Of a stretch of 14,409 nt of DNA, positions 1-7,970 are shown piece after piece. This stretch comes from Nitrospirota bacterium (GTDB taxonomy: Bacteria > Nitrospirota > Nitrospiria > JACQBZ01). The notes beneath the pieces were generated by a model that was given only the letters and a program-made list of their open reading frames with translations, did no database searches and was not told the origin of the DNA. Positions within the stretch are counted from its first letter, which is position 1; every line of letters starts with the position of its first letter. The stretch spans positions 1-14,409 of the forward strand of contig JACQHO010000077.1 in assembly GCA_016198945.1 (NCBI GenBank). Direction: 5' to 3'. The position numbers and the translations under genes were made by a program.

Positions 1-1
1 G

Positions 2-451
2 TTGCTGACCTCCGGAGAGCTGGTTCGGATAATGGCTCCGTCGATCCTCCAAACCCACCCGTTTCAGGGCCTCCCCCGCCTGGTCGGCCCGCTCGCGCGC
101 CGAAAGACCGTTGTACAGAACCGGAAGCTCCACGTTCTCGATCGCGGTCGTCCGGTGAAGGAGATTAAACCCCTGGAAAACGAACCCGATCTTCCGATTC
201 CTGATCCGGGCCAGATCGTTGGGCTCCAGCCCTCCGATCTCCACGCCGTCCAAAGAATAGCGACCGCGGCTCGGACGATCCAGGCAACCCAGGATATGCA
301 TCAAGGTCGATTTCCCCGATCCCGACGGCCCCATGACGGCGACAAACTCCCCCCGTTCGATGCTCAGAGATATCCCTTTCAAGGCCTCCAACTCGACGGC
401 GTCGGTTCGATAAATCTTCCAAAGGTTCTCAATCTGGATGAACGGCGGCAT
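2..451 (-). CDS. macB: MacB/LolD-type ABC transporter ATP-binding protein, N-terminal part (runs off the left edge)
   Basis: ATPase that powers export or extrusion together with the MacA-like adaptor encoded just upstream. The first 150 residues are visible; translation runs to the window edge without a stop. They carry the Walker A motif GPSGSGKST at residues 41-49, the Q-loop VFQGFNLL near 91-98, and the ABC signature LSGGQ at 145-149, right at the edge. Walker B, the H-loop and any fused permease lie outside the window. The sequence style (MPPFIQIENLWKIY, then ILGCLDRPSRG) is typical of the MacB/LolD/YknY group. The ATG at 451 lies 37 bases after the macA stop and has only a weak Shine-Dalgarno. 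Whether the gene is a full MacB (ATPase plus membrane domain) or a stand-alone ATPase with a separate permease cannot be told. The family call is firm; the symbol rests on the macA neighbour. Confidence 0.9.
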   Translation of the reverse strand, partial: MPPFIQIENLWKIYRTDAVELEALKGISLSIERGEFVAVMGPSGSGKSTLMHILGCLDRPSRGRYSLDGVEIGGLEPNDLARIRNRKIGFVFQGFNLLHRTTAIENVELPVLYNGLSARERADQAGEALKRVGLEDRRSHYPNQLSGGQQ

Positions 452-488
452 GATCGTTCGGATCCCGGAAAGCGGCGCGGGCCCCCTG

Positions 489-1682
489 TCAGAACCGCAT
501 GCGCGGCGATCGCCCCGCGTCCGGCGTCGAATTGTTTTTTTGAATCTTCTCGATGATCGCCTCATCTCCCGGCCGCAACTCCCCGGACACCACCTCGGTG
601 TAGCCCCCGTCGCTCATCCCCAGGACGACCGGGACCGGAACCGTTTTGCCGTTCCTCAAAATCCAAACATCAATCGCATCGGGACTTCTCTTTCCGGGTC
701 GGGCGCCGGTGTCGGAGACTTTTTCCGGGCTGAACCGGAGCGCCGCATTGGGAAGCTTCACGACATCCGCCCGATGGCCGACCTTGATCATCACGTTGGC
801 CGTCATCCCCGGTTTCAGTTTGAGATCGGGATTTCCGACCCGGATGATGGCGTCATAGGTCACGACGTTCTGTACGACAATCGGCTGATTATAGATGTCA
901 TGCACCGCCCCGGCAAACGCGATCTCGGGATAGGCGTCCACCGTGAACTCGGCCTCCTGGCCGATATGGACTCTTCCGATATCGGCCTCGTCCACGCTGG
1001 TGTCGATCTGCATTTCGGTCAGATCCTGGGCGATCGTGAAAAGGGTGGGGGCCTGAAGCGACGCGGCCACGGTCTGGCCCACGTCGACATTCCGGGAGAT
1101 GACAATCCCATCCACCGGTGATCGGATCGTGGTGTAACGAAGATTGGTCTCGGCGATCCGGAGAGAGGCCTGGTCCTGCAACACCTGCGCCTCGGCGGCC
1201 TTCAACCCGGCCGTCGCGGAGTCGTACGCGGTCTGGGCGGCGTCCTTGTCGTTCTGAGAGACGAGGCTCTTGGAGAGAAGCTCCTCCAGGCGGCCCAGGT
1301 GCCGCCGGGCGTCCGCCAGAACCACCCGCGCTTTTTCCAGGTTGGCCTCGTCATTCGCCAGCCTCCCCCGTGCCTGCGCAACCTGGGCCTCAAAAAGGGC
1401 CGGGTCGATCTGGGCCACGGTCTGGTCCTTCTTCACGCGGGAGTTGAAATCGGCATGAAGACGCTGGACCGTCCCGGAGACCTGGCTTCCCACCTGAACC
1501 GTGACGACCGCGTTGACCTTTCCGGTCGCCGAAACGGCGGCCGTCATATCGCCCCGCTCGATTTTTATGGTTTTATACTTCGGAACCGGCTCGCCGCTCC
1601 GAACGTAAACAATCCCCGCAAGAACAGCGATCAGAAGACCGCCGAGAAGGAACCAGGCCTTATGGATCCCGTCCGGTCGCAT
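489..1682 (-). CDS. macA: MacA-like periplasmic adaptor (membrane fusion protein) of an ABC exporter
   Basis: Adaptor that bridges an inner-membrane MacB-type pump and a TolC-type channel. It has 397 residues, a usual MacA length. An N-terminal membrane anchor spans about 8-28. A lipoyl/barrel-sandwich half starts near 55-95 (GSQVSGTV). A long alpha-helical hairpin rich in Ala, Glu and Arg covers about 95-180. The second lipoyl half has SPVDGIVISRNVDVGQTVAA at 188-207. The MacA hallmark stretch continues with APTLFTIAQDL (211-221), VDEADIG (230-236), FTVDAYP (246-252), QNVVTYDAII (271-280) and KPGMTANV (290-297). These point to MacA rather than to an RND adaptor. The ATG directly abuts the RND pump stop (TGAATG, no gap), so translation is probably coupled. 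The macB-like ATPase follows 37 bases later. The actual substrate (macrolide, peptide, lipid or siderophore) cannot be read from the sequence. Confidence 0.93.
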   Translation of the reverse strand: MRPDGIHKAWFLLGGLLIAVLAGIVYVRSGEPVPKYKTIKIERGDMTAAVSATGKVNAVVTVQVGSQVSGTVQRLHADFNSRVKKDQTVAQIDPALFEAQVAQARGRLANDEANLEKARVVLADARRHLGRLEELLSKSLVSQNDKDAAQTAYDSATAGLKAAEAQVLQDQASLRIAETNLRYTTIRSPVDGIVISRNVDVGQTVAASLQAPTLFTIAQDLTEMQIDTSVDEADIGRVHIGQEAEFTVDAYPEIAFAGAVHDIYNQPIVVQNVVTYDAIIRVGNPDLKLKPGMTANVMIKVGHRADVVKLPNAALRFSPEKVSDTGARPGKRSPDAIDVWILRNGKTVPVPVVLGMSDGGYTEVVSGELRPGDEAIIEKIQKNNSTPDAGRSPRMRF

Positions 1683-4600
1683 TCATTCCGCCGAGGATCG
1701 GACGCCCGTCGTCACCGAAGACGGCCGTTCCTCGACCGGCTCGAACTCCGCGGCCGTCTTTTGACGGCCGGCCAGGAGGGTGTATGCGGTCGGAATGATA
1801 AACAGCGTCAGCAGCGTGCCGAGCAGCAGGCCTCCGACGATCACCCAGCCGATCTGCTGGCGGGATTCGGCGCCGGCGCCGGTCGCCAGCGCCAGGGGAA
1901 TCGCGCCCAGGATCATGGCGGCCGTCGTCATTAAAATGGGACGCAAACGCAGCGCGGCGGCCTCGATCACCGCTTCGTGGATCTCCCGACCGCGTTCCTG
2001 CAACTGGTTGGCGAATTCCACGATCAGAATCCCGTTCTTTGCGATCAGGCCGACCAGCATCACCAGGCCGATCTGGCTGTAAACATTCAGCGTGCCGCCG
2101 GTCAGTTTAAGCGACAGCAGCGCGCCGGTGACGGCCAGCGGGACGGTGAGCATAATAATGAAGGGGTCTATAAAGCTTTCGAACTGCGCCGCCAGCACCA
2201 GATAGAGGAAGGCCAGGGCCAGCACGAAGGCCAGATACATGCTTGCGCCCGATTCTCTGAACTCGCGCGATTGTCCGTCCAGCGCCGTTTGTGCACCGGC
2301 CGACAACACGCCAGCGGCGGCCTCTTCCATGAAGGCCAGCGCGTCGCCCAAGGCAACGCCGGGCGCAAGGTTGGCCGAAATGGTTGCGGAGCGCAGGCGG
2401 TTGAAGTGGTTCAGCTCCTTCGGCGCCACGGTTTCCGTGACCGTCACGAGGTTGGCCAACTGCACGAGCTGTCCGTCCGTTCCGCGCACGTAGATGGCGG
2501 TCAGATCGTCGGGATTCATGCGGTCTTTGTCCGCCAGCTTGACGATGACGTCGTACTGCTCGCCTTCCCGTTTGAACCGGGTCACCTGCCGGCCGCCGAG
2601 CAGCGTCTCCAGGGTGCGGCCGACCGCTTCCACCTCGACGCCGACATCCGCCGTCTTTTCGCGATTCAGTTTCACGGTCAATTGCGGCTTATTCAATTTC
2701 AGGTCGGAGTCCATGTTGATAAGGCCCGGAAAGGTGCGGGCCTTGGCCAACAGCGTGTCGATCATGGTTTGCAACTCGGCGTAGCTGCTCGCCTGCACCA
2801 CGAACATGACGGGCGGATTGCGGAAACTCTGGCCGAGCGACGGCGGATTGACCGGAAAGGCCAGGACGCCCGGCAGCCCGAACATTTTGGGCATCAGCTC
2901 CCCCGCAACCTGCTGCTGCTTGCGTTCCCGTTCCGACCACGGCTTGAGCATGACAAACGAAAAAGCCGACGTGACCGGATTGGGCCGTTCCAGGCCGGGC
3001 GCGACGACCATGAAGAAGGTCCTGATCTCCGGCACCTGTGCGTACAACTCTTCCACACGCCGTGCATAGCTGTCGGTATAGGCCATGGTCGCCCCTTCGG
3101 GCGCCAGGAGGACGCCGATGATGATGCCGCGATCTTCCAGCGGCGCCAGCTCGGACTTGAGCGTGGTGAAGAGCACGACAATCACGCCCGCAGCCGCCAG
3201 CCCCAACGAGAGGATCCAGACGCGGTGGCTCAACGAACGGGCCAAGAGCGTCTTATAACCGACATTGAGCCGGTTCATCCATTCCTCGATCAGCCGATAG
3301 ATCCGGCCGTGCTGGCGTTCATGGCGCAACAGCTTCGAGCACATCATGGGGGTCAGGGTCAGGGCAACGAAGCCCGACACAATGACGGCGGCCGAAACCG
3401 TCAGTGCGAATTCCCGGAAGAGCCGGCCGGTCGTGCCGGTCATGAAAGCGACCGGGACGAAGACCGCCGCCACCGTGACCGTCATCGCCAGTACGGCAAA
3501 CGCGATCTCTTTACTGCCTTCGAAGGCCGCTTGGACCGGAGGCATGCCGTGCTCGATGCGGCGATAAATGTTCTCCAACATGACGATCGCATCGTCGACG
3601 ACCAGCCCGATCGCCAGCACCAGCGCCAGCAAGGTGAGGACGTTCACGGTAAAGCCCAGTGCATAGACGAAGATGAACGCGCCTATCAGGGAAACGGGAA
3701 TCGTCACGAATGGGATCAGCGTGGCGCGCCCCGACCGAAGGAAGAGGAAAATGACCAGGACCACCAAGATCAGCGCTTCAGCCAGGGTCTCAAAAACCGA
3801 CTGGATCGACTCATCGATAAAGACCGAGCTGTCGAAGCCGATCTGGAGTTTCATGCCGGCGGGGAGCGCATCAACCAGCTTGGGCAGTTCCGCTTTGACC
3901 GCCTTGGCGACCGCCAGCGTGTTAGCGGTGGATTGTTTGACCACGCCCACGCCGACGGCGGGGTTGCCGTTGACCCGCACCGTGTTACGGTCGTCGGCGG
4001 CGCCGAGTTCGGCGTACCCCACGTCGCGCAGGCGCACCGGATAGCCGTTGACCTGACGGATGATGAGTTGATCGAACTCTTCCGGCGTTCGCAGATCGGT
4101 CTCCATCAGGACGGTGAATTCCCGCTGACGGCTTTCGATCCGGCCCGACGGCACCTCCACATTCTGCCGGCGCAGTGCGTTTTCGACATCCAGCGCGGTG
4201 AACCCGTAGGCCGCCAGCCGCTCCCGATCCAGCCATAAGCGCATGGCGTAACGGCGCTCGCCGCCGATGATGACGCTGGCGACGCCCGGCAGCGTCTGCA
4301 GGCGGTCTTTTACATATCGGTCGGCATAATCGGTGATCTCGATTGGCGTATGCCGTTCGCTGGAGAAGGCCAGCCAGAGAAAGGGAAACGCATCCGCCTC
4401 GATTTTGGCGATGACCGGTTCTTCCGTTTCATCAGGAAGCCGCCCACGGGTGCGGGAAACACGATCGCGCACGTCGTTCGCGGAGGCCTCAATGTCCCGG
4501 TCCAGTGTAAACTCGATGCTGATTTGACTGACCTCTTCACGGCTGGCCGACTTCATCACCCGGATCCCCTCGATGCCGGCGAGCGAATCTTCCAGCGGCT

Positions 4601-4793
4601 GAGTGATCTGGCTTTCAACAATTTCGGCGGTCGCGCCGGGATAGACGGTGCGTACCGAGACAATCGGCGGGTCGATGTTGGGGTATTCCCGGACGGCCAG
4701 GCGCGTGTAGGCGATAATGCCGATCAGGATCAGCATCAGGCTCATGACGGTCGCGAGGACCGGACGACGGATTGAAATATCGGGCAGCATCAT
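1683..4793 (-). CDS. RND-family multidrug efflux pump, inner-membrane subunit (HAE1/AcrB type)
   Basis: Proton-driven trimeric pump that exports drugs or other hydrophobic compounds. It has 1036 residues, the normal AcrB/MexB length, with no break. The order is TM1 (about 10-30), the first periplasmic domain, TM2-TM6 (about 335-490), TM7 (about 525-545), the second periplasmic domain, and TM8-TM12 (about 850-1008). The proton-relay residues are present: the Asp pair D400-D401 in TM4 (IGLVVDDAIVMLENI) and K919 in TM10 (VGLIAKNGILIVEFA). This marks the hydrophobe/amphiphile class rather than a metal-exporting CzcA type or an SecDF-like protein. Two ATGs open the frame; a GGAGAG lies about 6 bases before the first, so either works. 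The RND adaptor gene lies 15 bases upstream, and the next gene, macA, begins immediately after the stop. No substrate can be assigned. Confidence 0.96.
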   Translation of the reverse strand: MMLPDISIRRPVLATVMSLMLILIGIIAYTRLAVREYPNIDPPIVSVRTVYPGATAEIVESQITQPLEDSLAGIEGIRVMKSASREEVSQISIEFTLDRDIEASANDVRDRVSRTRGRLPDETEEPVIAKIEADAFPFLWLAFSSERHTPIEITDYADRYVKDRLQTLPGVASVIIGGERRYAMRLWLDRERLAAYGFTALDVENALRRQNVEVPSGRIESRQREFTVLMETDLRTPEEFDQLIIRQVNGYPVRLRDVGYAELGAADDRNTVRVNGNPAVGVGVVKQSTANTLAVAKAVKAELPKLVDALPAGMKLQIGFDSSVFIDESIQSVFETLAEALILVVLVIFLFLRSGRATLIPFVTIPVSLIGAFIFVYALGFTVNVLTLLALVLAIGLVVDDAIVMLENIYRRIEHGMPPVQAAFEGSKEIAFAVLAMTVTVAAVFVPVAFMTGTTGRLFREFALTVSAAVIVSGFVALTLTPMMCSKLLRHERQHGRIYRLIEEWMNRLNVGYKTLLARSLSHRVWILSLGLAAAGVIVVLFTTLKSELAPLEDRGIIIGVLLAPEGATMAYTDSYARRVEELYAQVPEIRTFFMVVAPGLERPNPVTSAFSFVMLKPWSERERKQQQVAGELMPKMFGLPGVLAFPVNPPSLGQSFRNPPVMFVVQASSYAELQTMIDTLLAKARTFPGLINMDSDLKLNKPQLTVKLNREKTADVGVEVEAVGRTLETLLGGRQVTRFKREGEQYDVIVKLADKDRMNPDDLTAIYVRGTDGQLVQLANLVTVTETVAPKELNHFNRLRSATISANLAPGVALGDALAFMEEAAAGVLSAGAQTALDGQSREFRESGASMYLAFVLALAFLYLVLAAQFESFIDPFIIMLTVPLAVTGALLSLKLTGGTLNVYSQIGLVMLVGLIAKNGILIVEFANQLQERGREIHEAVIEAAALRLRPILMTTAAMILGAIPLALATGAGAESRQQIGWVIVGGLLLGTLLTLFIIPTAYTLLAGRQKTAAEFEPVEERPSSVTTGVRSSAE

Positions 4794-4808
4794 GGGGATC
4801 TCTCCGGG

Positions 4809-5915
4809 CTACGGCTTTGCCGCAGCGGGGAGTTCGGGTTTTGCAGACGAGGGATCCATCACCATGACCGGGGCGCCCTTAAACAGTTTTGTCTGCCCGC
4901 CGGTCACGACCGTGTCATTGGCGCTCAGGCCCTCAACGATTTCGACAAGCCCCTCCAGCCGCCGGCCGATCTTGATCTTGGCCAACGCGGCTTTGCCGTC
5001 CACAATATGGTAGACGAACTTATCCTGCCCCATCGGCACCAGCGCCTGTTCCGGGATCAAGATTGCGTTCGTATGTCTGGCCAGCACCAGTTTCACGCGG
5101 GCGAACATACCGGGGCGCAGATCGCCGCGCGGGTTAGGGACGTGGGCCCTCAAAAGAATCGTCCGTGACGCGTCATCAATTCGGGGGTCGATGGCGTATA
5201 TTTGGCCCTCAAACATCCGCTCCGGCATGGCATCCACCTGGAGATTCACCGTCTGCCCCGCATGGACCCGTCCCAGATAAACTTCCGGGATGCGGAAATC
5301 GACTTTTATTGCGCCGATGTCTTCCAGATTGACGATTGCCTGTCCCGGCTGGACGTAACCGCCCGGGCTGACCAGGCGGAGTCCGAGCCGGCCTGAAAAT
5401 GGCGCCCGGATCGTCGTTTTGTCCAGCCGGGCCTGGAACAGTGCGAGGTTCGCCTGAGACTCCTTCAGTTTCGCCACAATCTCATCATAGGCCTGCGGGC
5501 TGAGCAGCTTCTCCTCGTTCAACTGCCTGGCGCGGTCGTAATTCATCTGGTTGAGCTGGAGCACGGCGCCGGCCTGATCCGCTTGGGCCTTATATTCCGC
5601 AGGATCGATGCGGAGCAGAACGGACCCGTCCTGGACCGCCTGGCCTTCGGAAAAATCAATGCCGCTGATCCTGCCGGCGATCTCGGAGCGAATCACCACG
5701 GATTCATTGGCCTGAAGCGTTCCGACCGTCTCGATCTCCTGGGATACGGGACCGACCTGCACCGGCGCGGCCTCAACCGGCAGGACGCGCGGACCGCCGG
5801 ACCCCTCTTGTCGGGTCGCCCCGTTTTTTCCGCGATGGGTCACATTCCAGGCCGCGGCGGCGGCAACCGCAACAACGATCATGATCCAGAATAAGCGATT
5901 CGAGTTTTTCATCAT
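4809..5915 (-). CDS. RND efflux periplasmic adaptor (HlyD/AcrA/MexE-like membrane fusion protein)
   Basis: Periplasmic adaptor for the RND pump encoded 15 bases downstream. It has 368 residues. An N-terminal hydrophobic segment at about 8-24 acts as anchor or uncleaved signal; no lipobox Cys is seen. The first lipoyl half covers about 70-105 (SEIAGRISGI, then GQAVQDGSVLLRIDP). A short alpha hairpin covers about 106-165. The second lipoyl half covers about 167-198 (TTIRAPFSGRLGL, GGYVQPGQAI). Beta-barrel and membrane-proximal domains follow, with DASRTILLRA and RGDLRPGMFARVKL as family hallmarks. The hairpin is shorter than that of MacA, as expected for MexE/VexC-like RND adaptors. Two ATGs open the frame (5915 and 5912). 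The GGAAGA just upstream is better spaced for the second, so the protein may start one residue later. The TolC-like gene ends 41 bases upstream. Confidence 0.94.
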   Translation of the reverse strand: MMKNSNRLFWIMIVVAVAAAAAWNVTHRGKNGATRQEGSGGPRVLPVEAAPVQVGPVSQEIETVGTLQANESVVIRSEIAGRISGIDFSEGQAVQDGSVLLRIDPAEYKAQADQAGAVLQLNQMNYDRARQLNEEKLLSPQAYDEIVAKLKESQANLALFQARLDKTTIRAPFSGRLGLRLVSPGGYVQPGQAIVNLEDIGAIKVDFRIPEVYLGRVHAGQTVNLQVDAMPERMFEGQIYAIDPRIDDASRTILLRAHVPNPRGDLRPGMFARVKLVLARHTNAILIPEQALVPMGQDKFVYHIVDGKAALAKIKIGRRLEGLVEIVEGLSANDTVVTGGQTKLFKGAPVMVMDPSSAKPELPAAAKP

Positions 5916-5956
5916 TCTTCCAAGGGGGACGGCGGCTTCAGCGCGGGACGCGAACG

Positions 5957-7282
5957 CTACATGCTTTTTTGCGTTCTCTCCAGCACGTTGGGAAGAAAGA
6001 TCCCGGCCGCGCGCTGAAGATTCAGAATAGCCAGATGCCGTGCATACGTCGCCCCGATCACATCCCGCTCCGCCTCGATCAATGTTTGATTCGCATCGAG
6101 CAGATCCAGATTGGCGGATAATCCAAACGTGAACTGCTTCGAGACCATTTCAAAGTTTTCCTTGGCAAACCGGGCCTGCTCTTCCCGGGATTGCAACACA
6201 CGGGTCGCGGCCTCCAGGTTCAGCGAGGCCTGAGTGACGTCAAGGTCCACGCGCTTTTTCAGCCGGGCCGTCTCCAGCCGTCCGGTTTCAAACCGGGACC
6301 GGGCCTGGGCCATTTCGGCCCGACGAAGACCCCCCTCATAAATCGGAAACTCCAGTTTACCGCCGACCACCCAGCTCTCATCAATGAAAAAGGTGGAACG
6401 GGGATCCTGGTTCCTTTTGAAGTAAGTGGCCTCCAGGGTGAGGCTGGGCAGAAAGTTTCCCCGGGCAAACTTCACCCCTTCCCTTGCGATCTCCTCCTGA
6501 AGAAGGCTTCGACGGACATCCTCACGCGAATCCAGCGCCGCCGACAGCAACCCGGCGCCGGTTTCGGCCGGGATTTCGGGGATGGACGGCTCGCTGATTT
6601 CGGCGTCGTCCGGAAGCCCGGACAACATTTCGAGCTCCCGTTTCCTGACCGTCGCCTCATTTTCGAGAATCGCCAGATCGGCCTGCGCCCGCGCCAGTTC
6701 CGCTTGAGCGCGAAGCAAAACCGATTGAGTCACCTCGCCCACCTTGTATCGCAATTCGGACAGACGGCGATGTTCTTCAAGACGGCTCACATTCCTTCTC
6801 TGGGCGTCCAGGTTCTTCTGGGCCTCCAGCCGGCCGTAGTACACCTCGGCGACATGGAACAGCAGCGATTCATTCGAGAGGTCGTAGCTTTTCTTGGCAA
6901 CCTCGATGCCTTGTTTCGCGATCCGGATCCCGGCCGCGCCTTTTCCGCCGGCAAACAACGGCTGCTCCAGCGTCACCTCCATCCCGTAGCTGTGATCCGG
7001 CTGGAGGATGACCGTCGAGCTTCCCAGATCGCGACTTTTTTCGGGATAGAGATCGTACGTGCCGCTCAAGGTCACTTTCGGCATCACCGCCGAGAAGGCC
7101 CGCCGCTTTTCTTCTTCCGACCGGCGAATGCCTTCCCGGGCGATCCGGACCTCCTCGTTTTTCTGGAGGACCAGTGAATAAACCTGATTCAGTGAAAACG
7201 TCTCCCCGTAAACGGCCCGGACGCCGAATACCAGGAAGATCAAAACGCCCGCCCCTGTTTTCTTCATCATGGCTTTGATCAT
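5957..7282 (-). CDS. TolC-family outer-membrane efflux channel
   Basis: Outer-membrane and periplasmic channel through which the pumps encoded downstream would expel substrate. From the chosen start it has 441 residues, as usual for TolC/OMF proteins. A signal peptide follows MIKAMMKKTGAGVLIFLVFG, with likely cleavage after VYG (about residue 25). Two outer-membrane efflux repeats are visible: the first with long Ala/Glu/Arg-rich helices and the QPLFAGGKGAAGIRIAKQ segment, the second with FPIYEGGLRRAEMAQARS, LDVTQASLNLEAA and the late FGLSANLDLLDANQTL. The open frame extends upstream to 7405, but that stretch overlaps thiE and is not signal-like. The ATG at 7282 has a GAGGGGGG about six bases upstream. 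The thiE stop lies 31 bases upstream and the RND adaptor starts 41 bases downstream. It is the only channel gene in the block. Confidence 0.93.
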   Translation of the reverse strand: MIKAMMKKTGAGVLIFLVFGVRAVYGETFSLNQVYSLVLQKNEEVRIAREGIRRSEEEKRRAFSAVMPKVTLSGTYDLYPEKSRDLGSSTVILQPDHSYGMEVTLEQPLFAGGKGAAGIRIAKQGIEVAKKSYDLSNESLLFHVAEVYYGRLEAQKNLDAQRRNVSRLEEHRRLSELRYKVGEVTQSVLLRAQAELARAQADLAILENEATVRKRELEMLSGLPDDAEISEPSIPEIPAETGAGLLSAALDSREDVRRSLLQEEIAREGVKFARGNFLPSLTLEATYFKRNQDPRSTFFIDESWVVGGKLEFPIYEGGLRRAEMAQARSRFETGRLETARLKKRVDLDVTQASLNLEAATRVLQSREEQARFAKENFEMVSKQFTFGLSANLDLLDANQTLIEAERDVIGATYARHLAILNLQRAAGIFLPNVLERTQKSM

Positions 7283-7313
7283 ACCATGCCCCCCTCTGTT
7301 CCTTCCACCGAAA

Positions 7314-7943
7314 TTAATCGGGATGAAGTATCCGCATAAATTCGGATGCGGCCCGGGCCGGATCCGATTGCGATAAAACGGCCGAAACCACCGCAACCCC
7401 GTCAACCTGGGTATCCATGACCTGACGGAGATTGAGAAGAGTAATCCCGCCGATGGCGATGACGGGAATGCGGGCCTGACGACGAAATTCCTTCAGCGCC
7501 TCGCAACCGAGCGGGGGCCGCGCCTGTTTCGTCGTGGATGAAAAGACGGGCCCGACTCCCAGATAATCGGCGCCGCCGGCTTCGGCCTCCCGCGCCTGCT
7601 CAAGGGTATGGGCCGAAACCCCGATCACCCGATCCGGCCCCAAAAGGGAACGGGCCGCCGACAACGGAAGGTCCTCCTGGCCGAGATGCACCCCGTCGGC
7701 CTCGACCGCCAGCGCCAGATCCACTCGGTCGTTGATCACCAGCGTCACGCCGCTCCGATGCGCCAGCGCCGATAGTTGAAGCGAATTGAAATAGGCATCC
7801 CGGCCGGAGAGGCCCTTCGCGCGGTACTGAATATGCCTCACGCCGCCGGCCACGGCCGCGGACGCCGCATCCATCAGGGATCGCCCCGTCAAGGCATCGT
7901 GATCCAAAATCAGATAGAAACCGGAAGGCACGGGTGGTTTCAT
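7314..7943 (-). CDS. thiE: Thiamine-phosphate synthase
   Basis: Joins hydroxymethylpyrimidine diphosphate and the thiazole phosphate to make thiamine phosphate in the cytoplasm. It has 209 residues, the normal length, in a TIM-barrel pattern. Family motifs in order: IQYRAK at 38-43 (usually QLREK; the Arg and Lys that bind pyrophosphate are kept), INDRVDLA at 70-77, ADGVHLGQEDLP at 82-93 with the metal-binding Asp residues, GVSAHT at 108-113, GADYLGVGPVFSSTTK at 124-139, and PVIAIGGI at 160-167. The YRA variant in place of LRE is the only unusual point. The TenI-like alternative (a regulator or isomerase paralogue) is less likely because the metal and pyrophosphate residues are retained. It sits 27 bases after accC and 31 bases before the TolC gene. 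The ATG at 7943 has a poor Shine-Dalgarno. No other thi genes are nearby. Confidence 0.92.
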   Translation of the reverse strand: MKPPVPSGFYLILDHDALTGRSLMDAASAAVAGGVRHIQYRAKGLSGRDAYFNSLQLSALAHRSGVTLVINDRVDLALAVEADGVHLGQEDLPLSAARSLLGPDRVIGVSAHTLEQAREAEAGGADYLGVGPVFSSTTKQARPPLGCEALKEFRRQARIPVIAIGGITLLNLRQVMDTQVDGVAVVSAVLSQSDPARAASEFMRILHPD

Positions 7944-7970
7944 GAGGGAATGTCCGCGCGTTCCCCGCCG

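Noticed and set aside
165..422. A minus-strand 85-codon open frame inside the MacB-like gene
   Set aside because: It is in another frame from the one that gives Walker A, Q-loop and signature motifs. The real gene has no stop in the window and runs off the edge.
1977..4238. A 753-codon open frame on the plus strand opposite the RND pump gene
   Set aside because: It is antisense to a pump gene with every expected motif. Its translation is rich in Gln, His, Arg and Asp with no domain pattern, as expected for the mirror frame of GC-rich coding DNA.
7283..7405. Upstream extension of the TolC reading frame to 7405
   Set aside because: It would overlap thiE and put 41 non-signal-like residues before a good signal peptide. 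The ATG at 7282 has its own ribosome site.
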